Positions 25,500 through 38,688 of a stretch of DNA of 64,000 nt are shown one piece after another. Made by a program: the position numbers and the translations under genes. Every line of letters begins with the position of its first letter. Within the stretch, counting starts at the first letter, position 1. The stretch is taken from contig NC_092569.1 in assembly GCF_037975245.1 (NCBI RefSeq), positions 23,565,668 to 23,629,667 of the forward strand. The letters are read 5' to 3'. The notes beneath the pieces are model-generated. The model was not told where the DNA came from, did not search any database, and saw only the letters and a list, made by a program, of their open reading frames with translations. The stretch comes from Apostichopus japonicus. Lineage: Eukaryota; Echinodermata; Holothuroidea; Aspidochirotida; Stichopodidae.

Positions 25500-26082
25500 T
25501 AAAAATTTCTTTGCTTCTTTGTAATATTTGTTTTAATGATTTCAATATTTCGGTTATTATTGCTTGTATAAGCTCTATAGACGTTTACGCTCATAAATCA
25601 GTTTAGCAGCGTACAGCATCAGCATACTACGTGTTTGTCAAGCAGGAATGATAAGAGGGGAGGCTGGGGTAAAGAAGAGATCATGGTATGTTTCGTTAAC
25701 TTAGTGAGTAAGCACCGGATTAAGGGTGGGGAAGTGAGTGTAGAAGATACCCCATGGCCTAACGATACAAACTTAAGCATGCCGAATATTAATTGGATCA
25801 TTGCAAATCGTAATATCAACAGTACAGTATTTTTAACCACAGATAGTGCTACTAGATTGATTCAGAATGAGAAATGAATACCAAATCTAAATATTGATTA
25901 CGTTGATTAAGCGCAACGTTGTGATATATATGAAGGAAAAATGCACCAGAGATTTGATAATGTACCATATGTGAGGAGAAGCCCGAGTATTGCTAGTTAA
26001 TAACATAAAGGACATCAGGTACAAATCAATATCGCAATTAAAAGGGATCGAAGAAAGAAAAGGGGCGGTGGTGGGGTGAAGT

Positions 26083-29000
26083 TTAAAGAGGTCTAACTTT
26101 CATTTCGGTGAATTTCAGATTACAGTTTCCCCCCGGAAGGCCAGTCCATTCAATACAAGCATCCCACCAGTCACCAGTGCGAAAGAAATAGCGAGAGTTG
26201 AGATCACATTCGTCGCATCGGTTGTACCACCAGGCACTACCCTGCGACAAGGCACAAGGACCACTAAGGTCATTGTCATTATCATTATCGTACGTTGTGA
26301 AGGACATATTTCTGTGAATTGCAAATGAGTCTGCGCCTGTACAAAAACCAAATATGAAAACCAAATTAATAAGAATTAATAAAGTAAATAAAACTAGGTA
26401 TAATTAAGTTAGTAAGAAACGTGATCAATCTATGTACAGAGAGACGTGCAAATGTATTCAAAGTATATTTGCCAAATTCAATCTAATAAAATGGTTAATT
26501 GTAAAACTTTCTGCAAATTGTTATTCCGATGGCAGAAACTAATATGGAAAAGAGAAATATGCCACACTGATAATTGAAAACTACATTTCAATTGTTTTGG
26601 TCCCAAACTCAAGTTATGGTTAATTGAATAAAACCTGTTTCGACTGGCAAAACCCTCGATTCTTCTCCGGAGTTTATCGAAGTTTGAAGGTTTGTGATGT
26701 CATTATTGCAAATGTGCTTCAAAATCTTTACTTTCCTGCCTTATAATATTCTTGTTGATTCATCCTTGAAACGTGATACATTTGGAACACATCTGTGTTT
26801 AGCTGTTAATATTCTCTGTATTTAGAATTTAATTAAAAAGCAACTTTCTTGTAGAAATATTATTTTCCTCTGTGAATTAGGGAGTTAATTATTGTAAAGG
26901 GGGAAAAGACATTTTCAGCTGAATTGCCGTGGTGACATCATGCACTCTGTTGATGCCAGTTTTATCCACAAAATATCACCAAATTCGAAAACAAAAATCG
27001 TATCTTCGTCACAAAAAGTACTACATGGATCTGGTTTTGACCTAAAGAAGCAGACAATGTCAATAGTTGTATTACTCAATCAACATAAGCCACTGAAATA
27101 ACCCAAGAACATCATCCGAAAAGTTCACCTGTCCGAATATTAATATAAATGAACCTGTATTGCAGATTTGCTTCTTAAAGGAAGCACGAGTCGGCAAAAT
27201 TTTCTGTTGTTTTCAGTCTAACCAATCATGTTTAGTTGTTGACCAGTAATAACTAAACAATCCAGAATGTCAAGTAGTATGGATTATTTCATAAGACTTA
27301 TACAATTGAACGAACACAATTTATTTCTCTGCAGTAATCTTACTCCCTAGGATCAAATAAGCATATAAGTATTTAAATAATTCGAAACTCGGAGTACAAA
27401 TCAAAGCAATTAATTTCTTATATTCGATAAAACTAGTTTGTTGAAACTATTAACATATTATGAAATGATATAACGTTAGGGTCATGGTGAAGGGGTTTCC
27501 TATCATTGTTTGAGTTAATAAATTCTATAAGAAGCACCAAATACTAACATGTACTTTCAGGTAAGTGTTGTCCGAGCTCAACCAGTCTGTATTTACTGCT
27601 CTCGTCACTGATTCGGAATCGATCGTACTTGGCAAAGTAAGGAACGCCGTGTTGGTTATTCATATCAATCCGAATCTCATATTTCTTTTGATTCGTCAAG
27701 AGAGAGATTTTGTCGTTACCTAACCAAAATTCCCCGTTCAGAAAACCGAATCCATGTTTGTAATCGTACCACTTACGGAAGAAATCTACGGATCCGTCTA
27801 CTCGACGCTGGATTACCTGTCAAATGGGATTCATTGAGAAGGCGGTTGAATAAACGTGAAACTTTAAGCTACATTTTAAGTACAGTTGTTATTTTGCATC
27901 ATTGCCTGTCACCCGATATAAAGTCAGACATCAGTATGGTCACCATGAGCTGACTGCTCCTCAAACTCTTTATTCCGCAGGGTATTAAATCCAGCCTGGG
28001 GGTGAACAATCTTTGAGGAGTGAATCCCACCTCTTCCCATAAGCTCCCGACTCCTCTGCAATACCCACCAAAACCTTTAAAGTTTATAGCCGTAAGATAA
28101 ACACATGTTTTACGTTAACTATCACGATATATACACTGGCAAAACTTTGCTTGAAATTACATTAATTTTATAACTACATATATTGCTGATTCCGCTAGCG
28201 TTATTGACAAACATAATAGAGAGAAATTCTCAAACTGAACTTACAGTCCAACCCCCTCCATCTATCGAGTTGTTACAATATACACGGAAAGGTTCTAGAG
28301 CATCGTCCGGCTGAATAAGATAAACTCCAGACTTCATAGTATAAAATCTTGATGAGAACTTCATGAGATAGTCACGGACTTCAGAACAATCTCTCGGGTA
28401 CTCGCTTCCTGGTTGGTGAGAATTTAATGTGATTGCGTAAGCTGATCAAAGACTGAAGTGAGTAATTCACAAATACCCTTTGTTTATTACCATTATTGAG
28501 TGAAATTCGACGTAAATATTCCACTTATTTTATATTAAGTTTTTACATTTTATTGTGTCCTCTAATTTATAGACTATTCATGAGGTTTTAATCTATCTTC
28601 GTGTCGACTGGTTTTTCTACTTCTTCGAAAATTGAAAACACAATCTTTATAAACACTATACTAGCATTGTTTGAATTATTATTATTCACCATGTTAACCT
28701 GTGGTACAATAGCTTCAAATAGGTTCTATATTGACTCAAATGCCTACCGCATATAATAAAATAAGCACAAAAGTTGAACAAAAGACAACTTTTTTCAGAG
28801 TTCCTAGTTAGTTTCTGAATACCTGTATAAGGTTCACGCTGTCCTCATAGTTTTGTTGCATTACAGTGTTCAAAGTTTCATATACTGTGTCACCGGGTGG
28901 ATTTCATTGAATTTTGGTAACAATAAATCACCCTTGTTTTGTATTCAAATTATTGTGTTGATTTTCTTTTAAAACACTGCTTCGATAGGGGTTACAATCT

Positions 29001-30212
29001 TAGCCCCCTACCCCTATAAATCCCCATGTATTTCCCACTCGTACATCAATGTGTGTTGAACCCGTTTAGAATACGATCCAAACATTGACCATGGATCTCG
29101 ATTTAAATTCATCTAAACTTTCTTCGAGTCCACAATTACTAACTTTTCAAAATCTCAGTGAAGCCCAAATAATATGTTTCTTGTAAGTCGGTGGATCGCT
29201 AATGTTGCTACAACTTTCAAATGACGTAACCATAATTAAACGAGAGTATAAAATGTAAACATTTTCATTAAATATTAGCTAATCTTGGTCTGGTGGTTGT
29301 TAGGAATGAAAAACGTGTATGACTTAATTAGAAACAAAACAAGATATCTCATTTGCACATTATACGCAGGAAGGAAGAATATGATTTTCTGATTCATTTC
29401 TCGTTTTCGGTAAAGGATGTGATTCAGAATAAAACTCATTATAACCAACGAAATACTTAATATAGATTTAATCACAATACTAACCAGTACTGACAGTTAG
29501 ATCCCCATCTTCAGTCATTTCCACATTTCTCTATATGCATGGAATTCAACAGTGAAAAAAAAACTAATATTAATCAAAAATGTTCGTCAGTAAATGTTAG
29601 TTTCCAAAAACATAAACCAAAAAATGTTCAGCGTCTAGTCAAATTTGTTTTCTTGATATCAGCCAAATGAAAGCTTCTCTCTAATGGCATGGTGACTTTA
29701 CTCTATGACTTGTAATGTTTCAGACAACTTCTGCTGTGTCCTAGGATAGTATAACTAATCGGGTCGAGAATTACTCAGAAAAAGATTGGAATTTAATCAA
29801 AATAACCATTTTCCTGCATTTTGTTCTACCAATTAAAGGTTGATAAGGAATCACAAAAGAATTTCATTCAAACCTTTAATCGCCGAGACAGATTTTCAAA
29901 TTAATATCAATCACAAGTTGTCAGAACTTAGCATCACCGTTGCGGTTATTGATCTGTCAGCCAATTGGGTTGTTGTTTACAGCTTTTAACTCTTAGCTAT
30001 AGAATACGTCCATCACCTCCTACTCCCCCTTCCGTTCCTCCCTATTTACTCCTTCCCGCCCCACATCCCCTCTTTCCCACAAAACACAATTGAGTAAATT
30101 GTTTTTCACCCTTAAGACTTATTTGACTTACTCTTTGCTGTTGGCACTCGCAACTAGCATTATGAATCAGCAAAATGCCCAAAACGTAAACGAAAACTCG
30201 ATGAAACGCCAT
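26083..30212 (-). CDS. secreted fibrinogen-related (FReD) protein, paralogue A, five exons
   Basis: Coding exons in transcript order: 30132-30212 (81 nt), 29485-29530 (46), 28245-28408 (164), 27555-27816 (262), 26083-26336 (254). These sum to 807 nt and give 268 aa. All introns have GT..AG borders with compatible phases (0,1,0,1). Exon 1 is a signal peptide (MAFHRVFVYVLGILLIH, ending near NASC). Exon 2 is a 15-residue acidic linker. Exons 3-5 make one complete FReD (about 43-268): SEYPRDC, then GGGWT, VIQRRVDGSVDFF, the GFGFLNGEFWLGND core, a Ca-loop-like DNDNDND, SAWWYNRC, and a C-terminal EMKVRPL. Proteins of this family (ficolins, sea cucumber fibrinogen-like protein A) are extracellular lectins that often bind acetyl groups. 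There is no collagen-like or Ig part. Exon 5 has cysteines beyond the usual set. Confidence 0.88.
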
Positions 30213-30270
30213 GATTGTAGTCAGCTATCTTCTAGCAATCCAAATGCTATAGGGATTCTAAGAGCATCGA

Positions 30271-30280
30271 ATTTAAATAC
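30271..30280 (-). promoter_or_regulatory. possible TATA-like box of FReD gene A
   Basis: The complement reads GTATTTAAAT about 60 nt upstream of the ATG, and the same element is kept in unit B. Conservation may simply reflect the recent duplication. Confidence 0.3.
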
Positions 30281-31534
30281 CGTAGCTTTAATTGTAGGGA
30301 TTACTTCTAATGTCTTTAACAGAGAACTGTCTTTCCATGAAAATGGTATTATATCTATTGATTGTAGTAAAAACTGCTGACCTGTTTAAACGGAACAATT
30401 AAAAAAAAAACAAGGAATGACAGGAAATTACACGCGGACGGATTTAGTTGTAATAGAGAGAGTTGGAGAAACATAAACTAGACAACTCTGTTAGTGGTCG
30501 AAAACAGACAAAGAGAGGGCGCCACCAAGAGAAGTTGGTACAGTAATTCTAAGCTGACAGCAGAGCATTTCAATAATTAGCTAAAAACAGCAGATAATAT
30601 TGAAACCTGGCAAACAAGAAGGGGAAATATTGGGCATCTTATCCATTATTCAATCTGTGTTACAATGTATTAAGATGAGTGACTATAGGAGAGATTTATA
30701 TTTAAAGTTGTAATTCTCGAAAACAATATCAATTTACCTATAGTCATGCTTGAGGGGTATATGGTACGTACGAGTGAGAGAGGGAGGGACATGAATTATT
30801 TTTGGAATTCGTCTTCTCTACCAATGGCCACAATAGTGACGTTAATGGGAATTAAATGATTTTTTGCTACATATAAAACAATTATCTTTCTTTTACGCTT
30901 AGCTAGCCATATGAACAATTCGTTAGCAAGGAAATAGACAACATACTTGGTGATATAATCGAAACTCATGTTTGGAGAAAAAGTCCTTGAAAACGTGAAA
31001 TTTTTTTTGAAGATGACATTTAGATGATACGATTTCATGACTTCCTTATTTCGTCTAGAGTAGTCGTGTTGTTTGAAAGAGTGACGCCCTAAACTAATTC
31101 GAATCGCAGCTATAATGTAGCAGTGCTTATTGGATAAGATTTGGGACCGAATTTGTCCTCTTTCATTGCTTCTGGTTTATAATCAAAATTATAATGTAAA
31201 CGCCATTGGATGTGAGTAAGAAGCTAGATCTGATAACTCAATTGCAGGAACTTTGAACAACTTCCCGAACCCCATCAATCGGAAGTTGTCTGATCATTTA
31301 CAGCTATATTCGTAATAACAAATATAACAAAGAGCCCTCCAAAAAGTACAGTTAATAATAAGAAAAACACCTGAAGGATTACAAAGAAAAAGTGATTGAG
31401 ATAAAGATCGTTTCCTCATAGAAATGATTATAGATATGGATCATAATTGACAAATAAATAGTATTGTTTTAGAAAAAAAATATTGGAATCTTCGTGTGCA
31501 ATACTTGGCAGTGGAATGAAAAGTACAAAATTCT

Positions 31535-31806
31535 GATCATGTCATTTACATATTCTACTGTGTACTTTGCAAAGAGGGTAATTATGTAGGTGAAACAGGT
31601 TCTCTGTTCGGCTTACGTTTTCAATAATCACAAAAAAAGTTCATTCGTAATTCATAATTTTGCAGGATGTCCGAAAATTTTAATCTTCATTTACATTCTT
31701 TTAGAACCTAAAATGTATTTTAATTGTCTCTAACTAGAAATCCATAACTGAACGTAAATCTTTCGGCCTCAACAAAGACTTGGTACCCCTAAATGACTAC
31801 CAGTTC
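31535..31806 (+). pseudogene. Penelope-like element relic, GIY-YIG endonuclease end
   Basis: One frame reads VIYIFYCVLC, then EGNYVGETGSLFGLRF, the hallmark GIY-YIG start of Penelope-like endonucleases (IY..C..C..YVGET). After a stop the similarity resumes as a FNLHLHS-like block and an ERKSFGLNKD-like end. By family, the enzyme nicks the target for insertion; here it is broken by stops and frameshifts. It sits in the 547-bp spacer (31428-31974) between the two duplicated units. A sister fragment is at 63699-63989. Confidence 0.7.
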
Positions 31807-32646
31807 CACTAACGTATGTAATCCGTTCTTCCTATTCTTTGCTTCTTAATCCGCTTCCTGTATAGCCATGGGTTATTTGGTTATATTTCCAGCAATGTTA
31901 CTTTCACTTATCTTGCGTCATACTTTCATTGTGTTACTTTATTAATAATTATTATTATTATTTAGCCTAGGACTGGGAGGAAATGAAGCCTTCACTCAAC
32001 TCAGGACAGTTCGTTCCCTAATCAATTCGTTCCACTTGCCTTGAAATTTCTTGTTGTGGAACGCTGTCTCAAACCATCCAAGAGTTAACTTGTAATAATG
32101 TGCAGCGGAGAGGTTTTCCTAGATTTATAAAAAAAAATCTGGAACGCATAGCTTCCTGAAAAGTTACGATAGGTGTAAATAAGTGCGCATCAGTGTGTGG
32201 AATTAAGTGAAGGAGCAAAGTTTCCATAATAGATACTCAAAGATCAGAGAGGACTAGAGATGGGTGCAATCTGGGGAGGGAGGGGGCGGAATCGGAAGTC
32301 TTAAGATTACCTTAATTCTGTCATTAAAATGGACCCTCTGTACATTCTGTACGACAAATTTCACTATTTGGATGTATTGTAATCAGGCGGCGTGACTGAC
32401 TACTATTTTATTTAGCATTTCACCGATTTTAAAAGGACAATTTCGTGTTACAACTGTCTGAATTTCGTAACGAAAGGTCAATTTAATAACACAACGGCAC
32501 TTTTTCATTAAGAAAATGTATGGGGAAAGATACTTTTCGTTAAAAAATACAGCACTCCTAATTTATGAAAAGAGGTACTTTTGAGACTTTGCCGTTGTGA
32601 ACTGGTGAATGGTCAAAAGTAATTGAGTGTGTTGCCGTACCTGAAG

Positions 32647-32949
32647 TCGATTCACACAGAGATTACAGTAACTACTGTAAATCTTAAAACTTTGTACCAC
32701 AGTAGAAACTGGATCGTGCTGATAAATATGATAAATCGGTAGTATGTGCTAGTAGATTAACAGCAAGAACTGAGGATAAGTGTAATCCCAACAAATGCTT
32801 CAAACTGGATTCGTTGGGACTACACATATCCTTAGTTCTTACTGTAATATGAATAACACATGCTATAGTGTTATAGTAGATCAAGTTTATACTTTGGTAC
32901 AAAACATTAAGATTTACAGTAGGTAGCTGTGTTCTATGTGTGTACCGGG
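32647..32949. mobile_element. 303-bp fold-back MITE, copy 2
   Basis: Same family and length as 15857-16159, with inverted ends TCGATTCACACAGAG and CTATGTGTGTACCGGG and complementary halves. The matching place in unit A (about 24365-24390) lacks it, so it probably inserted after the segmental duplication. Confidence 0.8.
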
Positions 32950-33984
32950 TGCCTGGATATGTATTATATGGAAATAAACCTCTTATAACAATAAGGAATT
33001 AAAGAATGAACTTTTCCCATGTTAACAATTTATTCTAGCAATTGGAAAATCAAATAAATCATGAGCTTAACACAAAATGTTTTTCGAAAAATTCTGAGGT
33101 AAATGATTCAACCTTCATGTTTGTGTCAATAGAACATAAATATGGTCTCATTTTGATATAAGTTATTCTACATGCTTTTTGTCTATCAAATATAATATTT
33201 AACAGACACTCATATCCAATCAACGATTTCAAAATAAGTTATTTTATATCAAAATTGTTAGCAATAGGAGTCGGTGGAACCACATAATTGTACTAAACAA
33301 AATTGATGAAATGATATTTATGAAGTCATTGATCCTAAGGTAATATTTCCACAAAGTGCAAAGAGGATGGTAGTCTCAGTTTTTTTTTACAATTTGAAAC
33401 GCAATCTTATACCCTGAATAAACACGAGATAAGACCTGACGAGAGGGGATAATTGGTTTCCCCAAGGCCCGGAGTCAATGAGGAGATCCACTGAGAAGGA
33501 TTTGGAAATTTACCGAAGAAATTTAGAGTGTGTGTATTGTGATTTTTCATAATAAAATCGAGGGGAAAATGAAATGTGCAAGCAAACTATCTGTAATTAT
33601 GTAGCCACTTTCCTCCTCTAGGGAATGATTCATTTTATAAAACATATTTATAAAAGACAAACTGACTGAAATTTTAGACAATGGATATGCAAAGAATGTT
33701 TGTATGGCTACTAGGAACGGGGTTGTGGCCGCTGGATTACAAGCACACCGCTTCACAAATTCAGTTTCCAGCCCTTAGATGGTGAGCTCCCTATATGACC
33801 ATGCAATATATACAATTACTATATATTTAAAGCCGAATTTCTCTTGAAATATCTCCCTTGCCTCTTTTTCGGTCGTGTCCGACAGAAACTTAGGCGTGAT
33901 CCTTTGTTAAACGGTAGCAACATACTGCGGCTTCTGACTGGCACCCACATCAAAGAACTAGCTGTGGGCATTTCAAACAACTAA

Positions 33985-34058
33985 GGGCTGGATAGCCCAG
34001 TTGGTACTGCGCTGTGTCTGTTATCCAAACGCCACTGGTTCGAATCCAGTTCTAGCAA
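33985..34058 (+). repeat. tRNA-like SINE head (Asn-like), unit B
   Basis: Begins GGGCTGGATAGCCCAGTTGG and has a perfect B box GGTTCGAATCC. Duplicate of 25426-25499. A tRNA-derived repeat, not a functional tRNA gene as far as I can see. Confidence 0.55.
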
Positions 34059-34654
34059 TGACAATTTCTTTGCTCCTTTTTAATATTTTGTTGTAGTGAT
34101 TCAGTACTTATAAACGATTTTCCTTGCTTGTATAAGCTCTATAGTTGATTACTGTAATAAATGAGTTTAGCAGCGTACAACAACATCAGCCTTATTGGTG
34201 TTTGCCAAGCAAAACAGAAATGACACAGGGAGGAGGGAGGAGGTAGAGAAGAGACCATGGTATGTTTCGTTACCTTAATGAGAAAGCACCGGATTAGGGG
34301 TGGGGAAGTGGGTGTAGAAGATACCCCATGGCCTCACGAAACTTAAGGATGCCGTATATTGGTTGGATCTTTGCAATCATAATATCAACTTCAGTATAGT
34401 ACTATTGATCACAGTGCTACTAAAGTAATACAGAAAGAAAACCAATATGCAATGTAAATATTAAAGTTGATCACGTGTATTTGTTTTGATATATATGGAG
34501 AAAAAGAAAGAGAAAGGCACCACAGAGTTTGGTGAAGTACCATATGTGAGAAGAAGCCCGAGTATTGCTCGGTAGTAGCATAAAGAACACTGTCAGGTAC
34601 AATCAATTTTTCGCCCAAAAAGGAATGAAAAAAGGGGCGGTGGTGGGGTGTAGT

Positions 34655-37600
34655 TTAAAGAGGTCTAACTTTCATTTCGGTAAATTTCAGATTACAGTTT
34701 CCCCCAGGAAGGCCAGTCCATTCAATACAAGCATCCACAAAGTCACCAGTGCGAAAGAAATAGCGAGAGTTGAGATCACATTCGTCGCATCGGTTGTACC
34801 ACCAGGCACTGCCCTGTGACAAGGCACAATTACCAGTACCGTGTTTGTCATTATCGTTGTCGGTAGTTGTGAAGGACATATTTCTGTGAATTGCAAATGA
34901 GTCTGTACCTGTAACCAAATATGAAAAAAAGAATTAAACCCATAAACAAAACTAGGTATAGGTACGTGATCAATCTATATATATGCAGAGAGAATTGCAT
35001 ATATTTATTGAAAATATATATTTAAATTTAATCTAATACAAAAATTAATTGTAAAATATTCTTTATATTGTTATTCCTGTGCCAGAAATTAATATGGAAA
35101 AGAGAAATATGCCACACTGGTAGTTGAAAACCACCTCTTAGTTTTTGTTGTCCCAACCTCAATTCTATAAGACATTGTTTCATTCTTATTGTTTACCGAT
35201 TTCTCAATTCCTATTCTTATCGATATATTAATTATTCCGTCGTTCTCAATTGCATATTTAAATAAAACGAAAATATTTAAGCATATATATTTTGAAAAGG
35301 TATTGAGTAGAACAAAATACTAACATGTACTTTCCGGCAAGTATTGTCCGAGCTCAACCAGTCTGTATTTACTGCTCTCGTCACTGATTCGGAATCGATC
35401 ATACTTGGCAAAGTAAGGAACGTCGTGTTGGTTATTCATATCAATCCGAATCTCATACTTCTTTTGATTCGTCAAGAGAGAGATTTTGTCGTTACCTAAC
35501 CAAAATTCCCCGTTCAGAAAACCAAATCCATGTTTGTAATCGTACCACTTACGGAAGAAATCTACGGACCCGTCAACGCGACGCTGGATTATCTGTCGAA
35601 TGCGATTTATTGAGAAGGCGGTTGAATAAAAGTGAAAACTTAAAGCTGCATTTTAAGTATACGGTTGCAACTTTGCATCACTTTTACTCGTTGTTGAAAT
35701 CAATAACTTATGTATAAATTCTTGCGTACTTTAAACGGGTTTACAGCATAGGAAAATGTTTTGCCGTCTGACCCGTGCTTTCGTTTGAGTTTAGTCTGAC
35801 CAGTGCTTTAGTTTGAGTTGTTCTTACATTTTCCTACTTATGGTTTACATTTGTAAGGAGTTTTTTCTTGATTCGCTCCTTGAGATCATTAATCGTCATG
35901 GCATACACTCTCAAGGGATAGAGGCAGTGGTTGGTCAGAGACTACAGCCATGGAGCGCGGGTCAATGAGGAAGCCTTATTTTCAGAATGGAATGGAATCA
36001 TCAGCTATTTAGGAAATGACGTCATCAGCAAGTTTCATGAAAGGAGCATTCTCTGCGGGAATTTAGCATATTTATTCAAAAAGTCAATATCTTAAATGGA
36101 AAGGCGCAGGTGAGGTGGTTTATACAGGGATTCTAACTGTAGACTTCACAGACCCACTCACAGACCCACACACAGACCCACTCTCAGACCCACACACAAA
36201 CCCACTCTCAGACCCACTCTCTCTCTCTCTCATGTCAGCATGTGGCTTGATCAAACTAATTTTGATAAAACTATATCAGTTTAACTGCATATATTGCTGG
36301 TTCCGCTAGTGTGATTTCCTTCTAATTGACGAACAAAATATAGAGAAATTCTTCAACTTAACTTACAGTCCAACCCCCTCCATCAATCGAGTTGTTACAG
36401 TATACACGGAAAGGTTCTAGAGCATCGTCCGGCTGAATAAGATAAACTCCAGACTTCATAGTAGAAAATCTTGATGAGAACTTCATGAGATAGTCACGGA
36501 CTTCAGAACAATCTCTCGGGTACTCGCTTCCTGGTAATTGAAAAATGACGTGATTGCGTAAGCTGATCAATGACTGAAGTGAGTAATTTTCTAATAATCT
36601 TTGTTTAGTAGCATTATTGAGTGAAATTTGACCTAAATAGTCCTTGGATTTTATATTCAGTTTTTATATATAATACATAGACTAATATAGACTATAAAGA
36701 CTAGTTTCTGAATACCTGTATAAGGTACATGCTGTATACATATTCATATGTTCGTTGCATTACATTGTTCAATGTCTCATATAGTGTGTCACCGGGTAGA
36801 TTTCATTGAATTTTGGTAACATTAAATAACATTAAATGTTTTTGCCTTGAAATTATTGTTGTGATTTTCTTTTATAAAACACTGCTTCGATAGGGGTAAC
36901 AATCCCTGCCCCCTACCCCTATACATCCCCATGTCTTTCCCAGTCCTACATTAATGTGTGTTGAACCCGTTTAGTATACGATCCAAGCATTGACCACTGA
37001 TCTCGTTAAATTTATATTCATCTAAACTTATATCGAATCCGCAATAACTGACTTCTCAAAATCTCAGTGTAGTCCAAAATATATGTTTATTGTAAGTCGG
37101 TGGATCGCTAATTAAGCTACAAATTTCAAATGAAGTAACTATACTTAAACGACAGTATCAAATGTAATCATTCTCATTAAATATTGGCTAATCTTGGTCT
37201 ACTGGTTTTGGGGAAAGAAAAACGTTTATGACGTAATTATAAACAAAAGCTGACATCTCATGTGCACATTCTACGCAGGAGGGAAGAACTTGATTTGCTG
37301 TTTTTGATTTTCTGTTTTTCGATAAAGGATGCGACTAAGATAAAAACGATAATTTACATGAAATAACTTAACATGGATTTAATCGCAATACTAACCAGTA
37401 CTGACAGTGAGATCCCCATCTTCAGCCATTTCCACATTTCTCTACATGTATGGAATTCAACAGGGATAAAAAAAAAATAGAAACTAATAGTAATCAAAAT
37501 GTTTGTCAGTTAATATTAATTTCCGAAAATATAAACCAACATTAGTTCAGGGTTTAGTCAATTTTGTTTTCTTGATATCAGCCAAATGAAAGCTTCTCTC

Positions 37601-38634
37601 TAATGGCATGGTGACTTTACTCCATGACTTGTAATGTTTCAGACAACTTCTGATGTTTCGTAGGAAAGTTTAACTAATCGGGCCGAGAATTACTCAGAAA
37701 AAGATTGTAATTTAATCAAAATAACAATTCTTCTGCATTTTGTTCTACCAAACAAAGGTTACTACGCGATCATAAATGAATTTGATTCGAACCTTTAATC
37801 GCCGAGACAGATTTTCAAATTAATATCAATCACAAGTTCAATATATTTCAGTAATATAGAGTAGACGAATGCGTGTTCTAATCACATTTGTTCCTTTCAT
37901 ACACACAAGTCTGAAGATTTGATAAAGACTTAATTTTCATTATGGTTATTCGTTATTAACTGTCATAAAGATGAGTTTTGCAAGTTTTGCTGAGTCTGAA
38001 ATATTGGAAGTCTAAACATGACTTCATAAAAGCACTGGTGTTGGTATATAAACTGTTATGATGACACCTTGAAAATATAAAAATAAATACTATGAGACAG
38101 TAACAGGATCCAGGTCCTAGAGGTACTATGACATCACAGATTCACAATATGATATCACTCATTTAAACTCTCCCGAACTCTTCCGAATGAATCACGATTT
38201 TTCTTAGATATGTAGGGGATATCTTCCTCACAAAAAATACCTCAATGATAAACTTAAGATGAAAGTTAGGGTTTGAGTCTCCTTAGATTGAAATTAAGTG
38301 GTACATACAACACCATTATGTCTGAAATTTCCTATAAATATCAGAATTTAGCATCACCGTTGCAGTTATCATGGATCTGTCAGCCAATTGGGTTGTATTT
38401 ACAGCTTTTAACTCTTAGCTATAGAATACGTCCATCACCTCCTACTCCCTCTTCCGTTCCTCTCTATTTACTCTTTCCCGCCCCACATCCCCTCTTTCCC
38501 ACAAAACACAATTGAGTAAATTATTTTTCGCCCTCATGACTTTTTTAACTTACCCTTCGATGTTGGCACTCGCAACTAACATTATGAATCAGCAAAATGC
38601 CCAAAACGTAAACGAAAACTCGACGAAACGCCAT
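34655..38634 (-). CDS. secreted fibrinogen-related (FReD) protein, paralogue B, five exons
   Basis: Exons in transcript order: 38554-38634 (81 nt), 37396-37441 (46), 36367-36530 (164), 35331-35592 (262), 34655-34908 (254). They give 268 aa, exactly the exon lengths of paralogue A. Signal peptide MAFRRVFVYVLGILLIH, then a short linker, then one complete FReD with SEYPRDC, GGGWT, IIQRRVDGSVDFF, SAWWYNRC and EMKVRPL. Introns are 1112, 865, 774 and 422 bp. Against A, exons 1-4 carry a few scattered changes. Exon 5 changes mainly at the calcium-loop region (DNDNDKHGTGNC here, DNDNDNDLSGPC in A) and at TGDFVDAC against TGDWWDAC. Both copies look functional, so they may differ in ligand. Same strand as A, about 4.4 kb upstream of A's start. 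Confidence 0.88.
36146..36231 (+). repeat. CAGACCCAC minisatellite in intron 3 of FReD B
   Basis: About nine imperfect copies of a 10-14 bp CAGACCCACTCT/ACAC unit, ending in a (CT)n run. Absent from unit A. Confidence 0.7.
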
Positions 38635-38688
38635 GATTGTAGTCAGCTCTCTTCTAGCAATTCAAATGCGGATTCTAAAAGCATCGAA

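Larger units (their letters stand above)
23809..31427. repeat. segmental duplication, unit A (7.6 kb)
   Basis: Matches 31975-39588 in order and orientation. It starts at GGGAGGAAATGAAGCC (23809) and runs through a tRNA-like SINE, all five exons of a FReD gene and the upstream flank to CATAGAAATGA (about 31427). Coding exons are nearly identical between units. Introns differ by insertions: intron 4 here is 1218 bp against 422 bp in unit B. The stretch 30213-31427 upstream of the gene contains no other gene. Confidence 0.85.

Noticed and set aside
30090-30380. Plus-strand open frame with a hydrophobic start, and its partner at 38512-38727
   Set aside because: It begins with TTG, not ATG; the two copies differ by a frameshifting indel; and both are antisense to the true signal-peptide exons of FReD A and B.
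37396-37441. Alternative frame of exon 2 in FReD B starting MWKWLKMGISLSVL, which looks like a signal peptide
   Set aside because: The same frame in paralogue A has two stop codons, while the linker frame is open in both and matches the 46-nt exon and phase of the tandem-FReD gene.
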